Notes: generated by a model from the sequence alone, not told the origin. A stretch of 64,000 bases of DNA from RYN-230 sp963720645 (GCA_963720645.1 CAVRFX010000026.1:1-64000), one strand, 5' to 3'. Shown: positions 26,928 through 35,891, counted from the first letter of the stretch. A program made the numbers and translations.

Positions 26928-27476
26928 ATGGCCGCACCGACCCGCACCCCGCGCAGCCGGTGGGTCGAGGAGGGATTGCGGGCGCTGGCCGCCGGCGGCC
27001 CGGATGCCGTCCGGATCGAACCGCTCGCGAAATCGCTCGGCGTCACCCGCGGCGGCTTCTACTGGCACTTCGAGGACCGCGGCGCACTGCTCACCGAGCT
27101 GCTCGACACCTGGGAGCGGGCCGCGACCGAGGAGGTGATCGAGCGGGTCGAGCGCCGGGGCGGTGACGCGCGGGCCAAGGTGCGGCGGGCCGGGGCGCTC
27201 ACGTTCAGCGCGGACCTGCTCCCGGTCAACCTCGCCGTCCGCGCCTGGTCACGTCACGATCCGGCTGTCGCCGGGCGCCTGCGCCGCGTGGACAACCGGC
27301 GGATGGACTACCTGCGCGAGCTGTTCGGCACGTTCTGCTGCAGCGCGGCCGAGGTCGAGGCCCGGTCCATGCTGGCGTTCTCGTTGCTGATCGGCAATCA
27401 CTTCATGGCCGCGGATCACGGTCCGCGCAGCCGCGCGGAGGTGCTGGAGCTGGCGGCCGACTGGCTGCTGGCCTAA
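26928..27476 (+). CDS. TetR/AcrR-family transcriptional regulator
   Basis: 182 codons. HTH at about residues 10-57: RWVEEGLRALAAGGPDAVRIEPLAKSLGVTRGGFYWHFEDRGALLTELLDTW, with the GVTRGGFYWHF recognition helix typical of the family. The C-terminal part (NLAVRAWSRHDPAVAGRLRRVDNRRMDYLRELF) resembles TetR_C-type domains. It is divergent from the DUF2867-like gene across a perfect 28-bp dyad. Its 3' end abuts a truncated siderophore-reductase-like gene. Confidence 0.92.
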   Translation: MAAPTRTPRSRWVEEGLRALAAGGPDAVRIEPLAKSLGVTRGGFYWHFEDRGALLTELLDTWERAATEEVIERVERRGGDARAKVRRAGALTFSADLLPVNLAVRAWSRHDPAVAGRLRRVDNRRMDYLRELFGTFCCSAAEVEARSMLAFSLLIGNHFMAADHGPRSRAEVLELAADWLLA

Positions 27477-27479
27477 CCA

Positions 27480-27839
27480 GCGGCCACGGGCCACGGCCGG
27501 CCGGACGCCACCACAGGTCGGCGAGCGTCAGCCCGGGGACGACTCCCGCGATGACCGCGGCTCCCAGCACCGGTGACACCAGCTGCGAGGCCAGTCCCAG
27601 GAACAGGGTCGAGGCCGCGGTGCGCTCGTCCACCTCCGCGGGAGCGACCCGGCCTGGCGGGCCAGCGCGTCACGGGTGTGGGTGACCCGTCCGGCCAGCG
27701 CCTGCGGATCGGTGGCCAGAGCGCCGAGCGGGCGCCATCCGCCCCGGGAGGACCACGGCTGGATCGTGAAATAAGGACCGGCGGCGGAAGCCTGCGCGAA
27801 CGCCGCCACCGCACTGGCAGGAGCTGGCGGCCTGGTCAT
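27480..27839 (-). pseudogene. FhuF-like ferric-siderophore reductase, truncated and frameshifted
   Basis: From ATG 27839: GPYFTIQPWSSRGGWRPLGALATDPQALAGRVTHTRDAL, then after a one-base shift near 27650 EVDERTAASTLFLGLASQLVSPVLGAAVIAGVVPGLTLADLWWRP. The RxAASxxxLGLAxRLxSPVLGAA stretch is typical of actinobacterial FhuF/siderophore-interacting proteins. The C-terminal half, including the C-C-x10-C-x2-C iron-sulfur motif, is missing: the frame runs into the 3' end of tetR. Broken by a deletion. Confidence 0.65.
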
Positions 27840-27909
27840 CGCGGCCCAGTGTAAGTCTCACCGCGCCGCCGCCGAAGCTGGAGCGCGCCGCCCTGCCGGA
27901 GCCGAAGCG

Positions 27910-27947
27910 GTGAGCCCCGGCCCGTCCAATGACGGGCCGGGGCTCAC
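27910..27947. terminator. strong bidirectional hairpin terminator
   Basis: GTGAGCCCCGGCCCGTC / GACGGGCCGGGGCTCAC, a perfect 17-bp stem with CAAT loop, 13 bp after the stop of the LysM protein gene. Confidence 0.85.
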
Positions 27948-27959
27948 CTGGCGGCTGGC

Positions 27960-28613
27960 TCAGCAGCCGTCGTAGGCGGACCATGCGGCGCCGCCGGACT
28001 GCGCGTACTCCTTGGCGAACGCGGCGTTCTGCTCCGAGACCGGCGCGTTCTCCGGCAGCCCGGAGTAGCCGAGCGACTGCCAGGTGGACGGCAGGAAGCC
28101 GTAAAGGCCGCCCGCGCCGCTGGAGCCGTTGACCGCCGAGGCGTTCCCGCCGCTCTCACGCTGGATCACGCAGCTCTGGAAGCTGCCTGAGGCACCGGAG
28201 TAGCTCACCGTGGCCTGCACGGGCGCGGCGGCGGTGCTCGTGCCGGACGGCGCGGCGGCCGCCACGGCGGCCGGGGCGGGGGCGGGGGCGGGGACGGGGG
28301 CGGGGGCCGGAGCCGGGATGGCCGTGAGCGCGGCACGCGTGAGCCACGGCTTGACCTTGTGCGAGCTGGGCACCTGGAGCCGCTCGCCCACCCGGATCAT
28401 CGACGGGTTGTGCACGCTGTGCCGGTTGGCCCACCACAGCGCAGGCCACTTGGCGGCGCTGCCGAACTCACGCTGGCTGATCGAGCTCAGCGTGTCGCCC
28501 GAGCGCACGGTCACGTGATGGCTGCCGTGGTGGGCCGCTCCTGGATGCAGCGAAACCGTGACCGCGATCACGGTCTTCGCGGCTCCGGTGCCTGCAATAC
28601 TGAGAAACGACAT
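27960..28613 (-). CDS. secreted LysM protein with C-terminal transglycosylase-like domain
   Basis: 217 codons from ATG 28613, chosen because GGAGG lies 10 bases upstream. Residues 1-30 form a signal-like stretch (SFLSIAGTGAAKTVIAVTVSLHPGAA). LysM: HHVTVRSGDTLSSISQREFGSAAKWPALWWANRHSVHNPSMIRVGERLQVP. A Pro-Ala linker (PAPAPAPVPAPAPAP) leads to FQSCVIQRESGGNASAVNGSSGAGGLYGFLPSTWQSLGYSG, where CVIxRESGG and GLYGFLPSTWQ are the lysozyme-like/Rpf-related core with catalytic Glu. Likely cell-wall remodelling outside the membrane. The leader contains a hairpin and a 12-codon upstream frame. Confidence 0.9.
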   Translation of the reverse strand: MSFLSIAGTGAAKTVIAVTVSLHPGAAHHGSHHVTVRSGDTLSSISQREFGSAAKWPALWWANRHSVHNPSMIRVGERLQVPSSHKVKPWLTRAALTAIPAPAPAPVPAPAPAPAAVAAAAPSGTSTAAAPVQATVSYSGASGSFQSCVIQRESGGNASAVNGSSGAGGLYGFLPSTWQSLGYSGLPENAPVSEQNAAFAKEYAQSGGAAWSAYDGC

Positions 28614-28648
28614 GGCTGTGTTACCTCCGAGGTTCGTTGCCATGCAAA

Positions 28649-28686
28649 GGCCCCGGCCGCGTGCTGCAACACGCTTGGCCGGGGCC
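28649..28686 (-). promoter_or_regulatory. GC-rich leader hairpin upstream of the LysM gene
   Basis: GGCCCCGGCC AA GCGTG TTGCAG CACGC GGCCGGGGCC on the minus strand: 10-bp and 5-bp stems, followed by TTTGC. It lies between a short upstream frame and the gene's ribosome site, so it could be an attenuator or an RNA stabiliser. Confidence 0.6.
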
Positions 28687-28693
28687 GACCGAT

Positions 28694-28732
28694 CTACTGG
28701 CCGATGACCGTGCGGATACCTCCCGTAGTCAT
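28694..28732 (-). CDS. 12-codon upstream open frame in the leader
   Basis: ATG 28732 after GGAG encodes MTTGGIRTVIGQ and stops eight bases before the hairpin. Its position suggests a leader peptide; chance occurrence is possible. Confidence 0.3.
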   Translation of the reverse strand: MTTGGIRTVIGQ

Positions 28733-29280
28733 CTTGGCTCCATTCAGTAATCGGCGGGATGGGTGCGTCGGCCACGCTAACCCGGATTTCTGACTACGCC
28801 AAACACAAGCGGCCCGGGCCAGTGGTTTCACCATCGAAACGGCACCACCGATTTGACTGGGAAAAGGGGCTCTGAACTGCGCCGATCCACCCATTGGCAA
28901 AGATCGGCGCAACCGGCAGAGTGATTTCGGCCACGGTCGGCCCAATTATGGTCCGCTGTGACGCATGTGACTCGATGTACCCGGATAGTGATCGTGGCGT
29001 GATACGCCGCGGCGCGCCCCCGCGGCCCGGGAGAGCCAGGCCAGCGCGGCCTGCTCCGGCCCCGGGCGGTGCCGCCGTGAACCAGGCGGAAACGGATAAG
29101 CCGGACCCGGAGGTCTGGCAGAGTTTGGCCGTGTTCCGCCTTCTGCAGCCGATGCGGCGCAAAGCGGCAGGCCTCGCCAAGAGGCTCGCGCGCCACGCGT
29201 CACAGGCCCATGTTCTGGGCCATCCTGGGGGCCAGAAATCCGGCCGTCTAGAGACGGCACGCCTCGTGGCGGCGGCACGC

Positions 29281-30846
29281 GTGCCCGCCCATCTGCACCT
29301 GCCGGAGCAACTCCGGCGGCCCCGGAAAATAGGGTGGCCGCGGAACGTCACGACGTACCCGCGCGGCCGGATTCTCAGCCTGACCGCCCTGGCGGGCTGC
29401 GCCCTGCTCGGCGCGGTCACGGCGGCGGGCGACAGCAGCGCCCGGCAGCACGCGGCGGGTTCCCCGGCCCGGCAGATCGCCACGCCACCATCAGCCACGT
29501 CCACAACCCCGGGCACGCCAGTCCCTTCCCGTCCCGCCCGTCCCGCATTTCCTGCGCCGCCCTCGTCCGCCCTGTGCCAGCAGAGATATGGCCTGTCCTG
29601 CTACTCGCCGCAGCAGATCCAGCGGGCCTATGACCTGCCGGCGCTGTACGCCCGGGGCCTGACCGGCCGTGGCCGGACAATCGTCATCGTGGACTCGTTC
29701 GGGTCCCCGACGATCCGTCACGACCTGCGGGTCTTCGACAGCGGATTCGGGCTGCCCGGGCCGCCGTCCCTGCGGGTCCTGCAGCCGGCAGGCACGGTGC
29801 CGCCCTATGACCCGCATGACCCCGGCAGGGTGGATGCCGCCGCGGAAACCACCACCGACGTGGAGGCCGCGCACGCCATGGCCCCCGGGGCCAGCATCCT
29901 GCTGGTCGAGACACCCGTGGCCGAGAGCCTGACCGGCGCGGGCTTCCCGCAGTACGTGGCGGCGGAGAACTACGTCATCACGCACCATCTGGGTGATGTG
30001 ATCAGCCAGAGCTTCGGGATCCCCGAGCAGAATTTCCCGAGCCGCACCGCCCTGCTGAAACTGCGTTACGCCTACGTCCGCGCCTACCGGCAGCACGTCA
30101 CGGTCCTGGCCGCGACCAACGATTTCGGGGTGACCGGCCCCGCGAAGACCGGCGGCCGGTTCCGCACGCACCCGGTGGTGGACTGGCCGGCCTCCGACCC
30201 CCTGGTCACCGCCGTCGGCGGCACCCGGCTCCGGCTGACCGCGCGCGGCGGCCGGCTCTCCCCCGACTCCGCCTGGAACGAAAGCGGCAGCCGCGCGGTC
30301 GCCAGGTACGCTGGGGCGCTCCCCTGGGCCAGCAGCGGCGGCGTGTCCGCGATCTTCAGCCGGCCCGGCTACCAGAACCCGGTGCGCCGCGTGGTCGGGG
30401 GCTATCGCGGCCTCCCGGACGTGGCCCTGAGCGCCTCGTTCAGCGGCGCGAGCCTCACTTTCGAGTCGCTGCCCGGGACGCCGGGACGGTGGAAGCTGGC
30501 CGCGGGAACCAGCGTGGCCACGCCGTACCTCGCGGGCATCGTCGCGATCGCCGATCAGGCCATGCACGCCCGGGTCGGCCTGCTCAACCCGGCGCTGTAC
30601 CGTCTCGCGCAGGCCCGCGCACCTGGCATCATCGGCGTGACCAGGGGCAGCAACACGGTCAGCTTCACGCAGGGCCGCAAGAACATCACGGTCGGCGGCT
30701 ACCAGGCCAGACGCGGGTACAACCTGGTCACGGGCGTCGGCACCATCGACGCCGCGGCGTTCATCCGGGACCTGGGGGCGCTGCGCGCGCCGTCGTGCCG
30801 GCCGCCTGGGCGCGATGACCGAGGGAGGGTGACATGCGGGACGTGA
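29281..30846 (+). CDS. secreted S53 (sedolisin-like) peptidase
   Basis: 521 codons from GTG 29281; the frame is open back to 28894 and several GTGs are possible. A hydrophobic stretch ILSLTALAGCALLGAVTAAG looks like a signal or anchor, followed by a Pro/Ser/Thr linker. Catalytic region: CQQRYGLSCYSPQQIQRAYDLPALY, TIVIVDSFGSPTIRHDL, the Glu/Asp pair in AAETTTDVEAAHAMAPGA and the Ser motif AAGTSVATPYLAGI. Sedolisins use a Ser-Glu-Asp triad at acidic pH. No prodomain is evident, so activation may differ from classical members. It is divergent from the LysM gene across a ~670-bp region whose promoters I could not place. Confidence 0.85.
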   Translation: MPAHLHLPEQLRRPRKIGWPRNVTTYPRGRILSLTALAGCALLGAVTAAGDSSARQHAAGSPARQIATPPSATSTTPGTPVPSRPARPAFPAPPSSALCQQRYGLSCYSPQQIQRAYDLPALYARGLTGRGRTIVIVDSFGSPTIRHDLRVFDSGFGLPGPPSLRVLQPAGTVPPYDPHDPGRVDAAAETTTDVEAAHAMAPGASILLVETPVAESLTGAGFPQYVAAENYVITHHLGDVISQSFGIPEQNFPSRTALLKLRYAYVRAYRQHVTVLAATNDFGVTGPAKTGGRFRTHPVVDWPASDPLVTAVGGTRLRLTARGGRLSPDSAWNESGSRAVARYAGALPWASSGGVSAIFSRPGYQNPVRRVVGGYRGLPDVALSASFSGASLTFESLPGTPGRWKLAAGTSVATPYLAGIVAIADQAMHARVGLLNPALYRLAQARAPGIIGVTRGSNTVSFTQGRKNITVGGYQARRGYNLVTGVGTIDAAAFIRDLGALRAPSCRPPGRDDRGRVTCGT

Positions 30847-30850
30847 CACG

Positions 30851-31877
30851 GTGAGCGGGCCTGCGGCTTTCGCCGACCCGGCAGCATTGCGGGCGTGCTG
30901 GCACCCGGTGGCGTTCAGCCGCGACCTCACGGACCAGCCAGCTCACGCCGACCTGCTCGGGGAGCCGCTGGTGCTGTGGCGGGGCGCGGACGGCCGGCCC
31001 GGGCCAACTCGGACCTGTGCGTGCACCGGGGCACGGCGCTGTCACTCGGCTGGATCAGCGGGGACGAACTCGTCTGCCCGTACCACGGTTGGCGGTACCG
31101 GGCGGACGGGCGCTGCGCGGCCATACCCCAGCTGGAGAATCCGTCCCGGGTGCCGGCCAAGGCCCGGATCGGCGCGTTCGGCTGCCAGGAACGCTACGGG
31201 CTGGTGTGGGTGGCCCTGGCGGAGCCGCGCTGGGCGCTTCCGGAGGTACCCGAGCTCGAGGACGAGGACTGGGCGGTAGTCAGCGCGGGGCCCTACCGCT
31301 GGAATTGCGATGCCGCCCGGCAGGTGGAAAACTTCACCGACTTCGGGCACTTTCCCTGGGTGCACCCGGGACTGCTGGGTGACCCGGCCCGGCCCGTTGT
31401 TCCCCGCCATCAGGTCCGCACCGAGGGGCACGTGCTGCACTACGAGATCGTCCGGCCGGAGGCGCCCAACTCCGACGACTTCCCGGTCTTCAGTAACGAG
31501 CAAGCCGGCCCCCGGAACGGCACAGCCGCTACGAACTGCACCTGCCGTACACCATCGCGCTGCGCCTGGGCTGGGGCGGGGAACGCGGCATGGTCTACTT
31601 CTTCGCCTCCCAGCCCATCGCCGCCGACCGCTGCGCGGGGTACGTCGTCATCGGCCGCAACTACAACCTCGGCCAGCCAGCCGACGTCATCCAGGAGTTC
31701 GAGGACACCATATTCGGCCAGGACCAGCGGGTCGTCGAGTCCCAGCGCCCTGAGCGGGTGCCCTTCGACCTGGCCGCCGAGCTGCACCTGAAGTTCGACG
31801 CGGTCGCGGTGGGCTACCGCAAGGCCATGCGGTCGCTCGGCCTGGCCGTCAGTGACACGCCCCCGGCGAAGATCTGA
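30851..31877 (+). pseudogene. Rieske non-heme iron oxygenase (VanA-like), two frameshifts
   Basis: From GTG 30851: ALRACWHPVAFSRDLTDQPAHADLLGEPLVLWRGADG; shift near 31000; SDLCVHRGTALSLGWISGDELVCPYHGWRY (Rieske C-x-H...C-x2-H) and ARQVENFTDFGHFPWVHPGLLG (mononuclear iron site); shift near 31510; RYELHLPYTIALRLGWGGERGMVYFFASQPIAADR and IFGQDQRVVESQRPERVPFDL to the stop at 31877. Each shift is one base and all motifs are present, so sequence error is as likely as decay. Expected role: O-demethylation or ring hydroxylation; a partner reductase is not nearby. Confidence 0.85.
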
Positions 31878-31937
31878 TCAGTCCGGTGTTGCCCTCGTCG
31901 CAGACGACGAGAGCGCGGACCGGCCGGAAGGCAGCTG

Positions 31938-33095
31938 TCAGCGGGCGGATTGCGCCATCCGGGCAGTGGCCTGGTCGAGAATGTCGCTGCTGGTGGCGAA
32001 GTTGAGGCGGGCGTAGCCGCTGCCGATGGCCCCGAACCTCAGCCCTGGCTCGAGGGCGACACGACCGCGGTCGAGGAACCGTTCGCGGGCCTGGTCGTCC
32101 GGGCCCAGGGCGGTGCAGTCGAGCCAGGCCAGGAAGGTTGCCTCGGGCGGGTGCCAGCTGATCATGGGCAGGCGTTCGCGGAGCAGGGCCGCCAGCAGCG
32201 TCCGCCGCCGGCCGAGGGTGGCCAGGACCTGGTCGAGCCATGGCTCACCCGCGGTGAACGCCGCGATGGAGGCGATCACGCCGAAGTGCCCGATGCGCCA
32301 CCGGCTGTCGGCCGGGAACCGGTCCACGACCGCGGCCATGCCCGGCGAGGCGCTGACCACGGCGGCACACTTCAGGCCGGCCAGGTTCCACGCCTTGCTG
32401 GCCGACAGCACGCTCACGGCGAGCTCGGCGGCGCCGGGCACGGTCAGCAGCGGAGTGAACGTCGCACCGGGCAGCACCACGGGGCCGTGGATCTCGTCGC
32501 TGACGATGGTGACGCGGTACATCCGGGCCAGCCGGACCAGCGCGGCGAGCTCGCCGGCCGTGTGCACCCGCCCGACCGGGTTGTGCGGGTTGCACAGCAC
32601 GTACGCGGCCGGATGGGTGGCGAACGCCGCCTCCAGCGCGGCGAGGTCGAGGCGCCATCCGGCGGCGTCGTGACGCAGGGGCACCTCGAGCAGGCGGGCA
32701 CCCGCTTCGCTGACCCAGTCGAAGAACGGGGGGTAGACCGGCGGGCTGATCACCACGGCATCGCCCGGGCGGGTGAGTATCCGGAGCAACTCGACCACCC
32801 CGACCCCGACGTCGGTGACGGCGGTCACCGCGGCCGGGTCGATGTCCCACTTCCACCGGCTGGCGGCGAAGCCGGCGATGGCCCGGCCCAGCCCGGGTAC
32901 GGCCATCGCGTAACCCGCGTCGGACCGCTCGACCGCCTCACGCAGCGCGGCGGCAACCGGGGCGGCCAGGGGGAAGTCCATCTCGGCCACGGTCAGCGGC
33001 AGGACGCCGGCCGGATAGGTCTGCCATTTGGCGCTGCGCCGCTGCCGGAGCATGTCAACCGGGTTGACCGGCAGGTCAGGCGGTCCCGGGTCCAT
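31938..33095 (-). CDS. MalY/PatB-type aminotransferase (C-S lyase)
   Basis: 385 codons from ATG 33095; an upstream GTG at 33161 adds 22 unsupported residues. PVDMLRQRRSAKWQTYPAGVLPLTVAEMDFPLAAPV is the hallmark N-terminus of PatB/MalY enzymes; GVGVVELLRILTRPGDAVVISPPVYPPFFDWV, CNPHNPVGRVHTAGEL, VSDEIHGPVV and the PLP lysine in LSASKAWNLAGLK follow in order. These class I/II PLP enzymes cleave cystathionine or other cysteine conjugates. Monocistronic; convergent with the Rieske gene. A detoxification role (cysteine-S-conjugate lyase) is possible. Confidence 0.93.
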   Translation of the reverse strand: MDPGPPDLPVNPVDMLRQRRSAKWQTYPAGVLPLTVAEMDFPLAAPVAAALREAVERSDAGYAMAVPGLGRAIAGFAASRWKWDIDPAAVTAVTDVGVGVVELLRILTRPGDAVVISPPVYPPFFDWVSEAGARLLEVPLRHDAAGWRLDLAALEAAFATHPAAYVLCNPHNPVGRVHTAGELAALVRLARMYRVTIVSDEIHGPVVLPGATFTPLLTVPGAAELAVSVLSASKAWNLAGLKCAAVVSASPGMAAVVDRFPADSRWRIGHFGVIASIAAFTAGEPWLDQVLATLGRRRTLLAALLRERLPMISWHPPEATFLAWLDCTALGPDDQARERFLDRGRVALEPGLRFGAIGSGYARLNFATSSDILDQATARMAQSAR

Positions 33096-33173
33096 GAGCA
33101 GACTTCTGCCACTAATCGGCGCGATCAAACCCAGCCCGCCGCCCCGGGATCCCCGGCCCACGCGGCGCGCGGG

Positions 33174-33368
33174 TTACCGCTTGCGCGCGCCCCTGAGATC
33201 CTGGCCCGCGTCCTTAACCTTCTCGCCGAGCTGCCTCGTCCTCCCGCCGATCCGGTCGGCCAGGCCCTCAGCCTGCAGCCGCCGGTTGTTCGTGGCCCGG
33301 CCGACCTTCTGCTTCGCGCGACCCCGGCTCACCTGGGCCCTGTTCCTGATCTTGTTCATGAAGCTCAA
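33174..33368 (-). CDS. CsbD family stress-response protein
   Basis: 64 codons from TTG 33368, with GGAGG five bases upstream; ATG 33359 is an alternative. NKIRNRAQVSRGRAKQKVGRATNNRRLQAEGLADRIGGRTRQLGEKVKDAGQ is a clear CsbD-type sequence, highly charged and helical. Family members are general-stress induced. It may be co-transcribed with the small membrane protein encoded just upstream. Confidence 0.88.
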   Translation of the reverse strand: MSFMNKIRNRAQVSRGRAKQKVGRATNNRRLQAEGLADRIGGRTRQLGEKVKDAGQDLRGARKR

Positions 33369-33414
33369 CGCATCCTCCACCGGGACAGCCGGACCGGGTC
33401 CGGCGCTTCCTTCG

Positions 33415-33615
33415 TCAGCGCCTGGCCTTGCGTCCGGCCCGCCCGGAAGCCGCGGTCACCGCCGAGTCCGCGTGGCGGAGCAGGCGTGCCGGGCGGGCTG
33501 ACGCGTCACGGCGGTCAGCGGCCAGGGCGAGGCGATGGATGACGAACCGGAGCAGCGGCAGCGCGATGGCCAGCAGCAGCCAGGTCCGTAGCCGCCTGGT
33601 GAGGAAGACCCACAT
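33415..33615 (-). CDS. small single-helix membrane protein
   Basis: 66 codons from ATG 33615 after AAAGGACGCTGAGC. MWVFLTRRLRTWLLLAIALPLLRFVIHRLAL is a membrane segment with basic flanks; the rest is Arg/Ala-rich and cytoplasmic. Such proteins are common beside CsbD genes in actinomycetes; function unknown. Confidence 0.6.
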   Translation of the reverse strand: MWVFLTRRLRTWLLLAIALPLLRFVIHRLALAADRRDASARPARLLRHADSAVTAASGRAGRKARR

Positions 33616-33809
33616 GCTCAGCGTCCTTTCGTCCCGCCGCGGCCCAGCCGCCGGTGTTTCATCTGCAGGACCCCTCTGCCGGTCAGCCGTGCAGTGGGCG
33701 GGCCGCACCCGGCGGTCACGTCCTGCGTGGTCGGGCACCCGCTACCCGCAGCACGGTGCTCTACTCACCGCTCCATCGGCGCTGCCGGCGGGCCGGTAGG
33801 GTCCAAGGC

Positions 33810-34385
33810 GTGGGCCAGGAGCGGGACGGCAGCGGGGCAGTCACCATCGTCCGGGTGGCCGAGCCCGAGATCGGCAGGGACGTCGGGCAGCAGATACAGG
33901 CGCTGCTGCAGCTTTGCTTCCCGGGGTTTCCCGGCCGGACCTACTTCAAGCTTCCCCCGCACTTCCGTTATCTCGCGATGGCGGACGGCGGGCTGGTCGC
34001 CCAGATGGGCGTGGAACTGCGGGTGATCCGGGCCGGCCGCACCGTGCTGCGGACATTCGGGGTGTCGGACCTGTGCGTGCGGGCGAGCGAGCGGTCGCAC
34101 GGCCTGGCCTGCCGGCTGCTGGCGGAAGTGACCGACCTCGCCGGCGCGTGCGGGATGGACTTTGTCATCCTGTTCGCGGACGACAGCCGTCTCTACACCA
34201 GGAACGGGTGGGTACCGGCCGCGAACCCCTGTTCCTGGGTGAAGATCCACGATCACGCCACACTGGGACTGGCGCGGATGCGGACCGCCAGGCCCGCCCC
34301 GGCCAGGACCGTGACGGCCACCAGGCTCCACACGTCGCCACAGGCCAGCGCGATCCCGGCGAGCACGAGCCCGATCCCCGTGTAG
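33810..34385 (+). CDS. GNAT-fold N-acetyltransferase, C-terminally truncated
   Basis: 191 codons from GTG 33810. FKLPPHFRYLAMADGGLVAQMGVELRVIRAGRTVLRTFGVSDLCVRASERSHGLACRLLAEVTDLAGACGMDFVILFADDSRLYTRNGWVPAANPCSWVKIHDHATLGLA is a standard GNAT core, with SDLCVRxxxRxxGLxxxLL as the acetyl-CoA P-loop. After residue ~155 the usual C-terminal ~30 residues are gone and the frame runs antisense through the next gene. The convergent neighbour is truncated at the same spot, so a deletion joined them. Confidence 0.7.
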   Translation: MGQERDGSGAVTIVRVAEPEIGRDVGQQIQALLQLCFPGFPGRTYFKLPPHFRYLAMADGGLVAQMGVELRVIRAGRTVLRTFGVSDLCVRASERSHGLACRLLAEVTDLAGACGMDFVILFADDSRLYTRNGWVPAANPCSWVKIHDHATLGLARMRTARPAPARTVTATRLHTSPQASAIPASTSPIPV

Positions 34386-34777
34386 GAGGGGTGGCGGACG
34401 AACCGGTACGGGCCGCCCGTCACCACCCGGTGCCCGGGCTGGACCTTGATCCAGTACTGGAAGAAGCGCCCGAGGGTGAGGATCGACCAGGCGCGCAGCC
34501 CGAGGCCGGCCGCGATCAGGATGATCCCGGTCACGAACGGCCACACCGGGCCCCCCGGCCACGGGAGCCCGCCGCGGCGGCCGAGTACCTCCGCCGCGAC
34601 GATCGCCGCCGCCAGGCACGGGAGCAGGACGAACGCACTGCGATCGACGGCCGCGGGACCGCGTGACAGGAGGTGCTGGCGCACCCGCATCACGAACTCG
34701 AAGACCGCCCAGGCCGAGATAGCGACGACGAACACCACCTCGGCGGCGCCAGGCCGGAACACCAGTGGCGTAACCAC
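34253..34777 (-). pseudogene. isoprenylcysteine carboxyl methyltransferase (ICMT)-like membrane protein, truncated
   Basis: 174 codons. Hydrophobic segments AEVVFVVAISAWAVFEFVMRV, FVLLPCLAAAIVAAEVLG, WPFVTGIILIAAGLGLRAWSILTLGRFF, then HRVVTGGPYRFVRHPSYTGIGLVLAGIALA, the diagnostic GPYRxxRHPxYTG motif of ICMT/PEMT-type enzymes. The usual ending after AVRIR (a cytoplasmic VEExLL helix carrying a conserved Glu for SAM binding) is replaced by ASPSVA and a stop. It overlaps the GNAT gene by 133 bp; both have lost their 3' ends. Confidence 0.7.
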
Positions 34778-35018
34778 CCCGCCAGTACACCACTACCCGC
34801 GGCCGGGAAGGATCGCCACATTTCCGGCCTTTTCTCCCGGGGCTGGCGCTGTAGCCTGAAAGCGCCGGGAATTCCCCCGATAAGGGATCCTGGCCGCTGG
34901 GGATGGCCAGCGCGGGCCGGCGGGGAGGACCATTGGGAAATGTCACGGGACGGCCCGCCTGCCCAGCCGCCCCATACCTGGTCGTTCTTCCCGCTGCGCA
35001 CGTCAGGGATCCCGTGAC

Positions 35019-35891
35019 GTGATTGTGACTGATCTTGACGTGGCCCGGTCGATGTGGACCCTGTTCGAGCCAGTCCACGCGGTGACCTATTTCGCCCCCG
35101 AGGCGCGTTCGGCGTTCGAGAAGGCGGGGCTGCGCGGGTTCTGGCGAGGGTATTTCGCGGGCCGGGCCGCCCCGCTGGCCCCGGCGGGCGCGGCCGTCGT
35201 CGGGGCCTCGTTCTTCAACTTCTCCCCCGCCATGGTCGCCCGGGCGATCCCCGGGGTCTGGGAGCTGATCTCGCCCGCCGAGGCGCTGCGGGCCCGCCTG
35301 GACGGGGCGGCCAGCGCGCTGCGCCCCCTGCTCGCCGGGCTGGAATCCGAGGTCACCGTGGCTGCGGACCTGCTGGCCCGGGCGGCCAGCCAGGCAGACT
35401 GCTCGGGCCGGGCGCTGGCCGCGGCCAACGCGGCGCTGCCGCCGCCGGAGGACCCCACCGGGCGGCTCTGGCAGGCGGCGACCGTGCTGCGCGAGCACCG
35501 CGGCGACGGGCACTTCGCGGCCATGGCCACCGCGGACATCGACGGCTGCGAGGTGCTGGTGCTGCGCTGCGGCCTGGACATGCGGCGCGAGGACCTGCAG
35601 CCCATCCGGGGCTGGACCGACGAGCAGTGGGACGGGGCGGCGGCCCGGATGGCCGCCCGGGGCTGGATCGGCCCGGACGGCTCGCTCACCCCGGCGGGCC
35701 GGGACGTTCACGCCACCCTGGAAATCGCCACCGACCAGGCCGCGGCCCGGCCCTGGGCCCGCCTCGGCCCGGCCGCCGTGGCCCGCCTGGCCGAGGCCCT
35801 GGCCCCGGTCGCCCAGGCGTGCGCCCAGGTCATCCCGTACCCCAGCCCCATCGGCGTGCCCGCCCCCGGGATGGCAGGCCCCCGGGCGTGA
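35019..35891 (+). CDS. SCO6745/SalK-like helical protein
   Basis: 290 codons from GTG 35019 (GTG 35028 is also possible). SMWTLFEPVHAVTYFAPEARSAFEKAGLRGFWRGYFAGRAAPLAPAGAAVVGASFFNFSPAMVARAIPGVWELISPAEAL is the conserved core of this actinobacterial family, followed by HFAAMATADIDGCEVLVL and a winged-helix-like tail (WTDEQWDGAAARMAARGWIGPDGSLTPAGR). The tail suggests a MarR-like DNA-binding fold. Role unproven; some relatives sit in secondary-metabolite loci. Monocistronic. Confidence 0.88.
   Translation: MIVTDLDVARSMWTLFEPVHAVTYFAPEARSAFEKAGLRGFWRGYFAGRAAPLAPAGAAVVGASFFNFSPAMVARAIPGVWELISPAEALRARLDGAASALRPLLAGLESEVTVAADLLARAASQADCSGRALAAANAALPPPEDPTGRLWQAATVLREHRGDGHFAAMATADIDGCEVLVLRCGLDMRREDLQPIRGWTDEQWDGAAARMAARGWIGPDGSLTPAGRDVHATLEIATDQAAARPWARLGPAAVARLAEALAPVAQACAQVIPYPSPIGVPAPGMAGPRA

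Noticed and set aside
28613..28960. c-di-AMP riboswitch upstream of the LysM/transglycosylase gene
   Set aside because: Expected from family knowledge, but the conserved ydaO core segments could not be found; only a hairpin and mini-ORF are visible.
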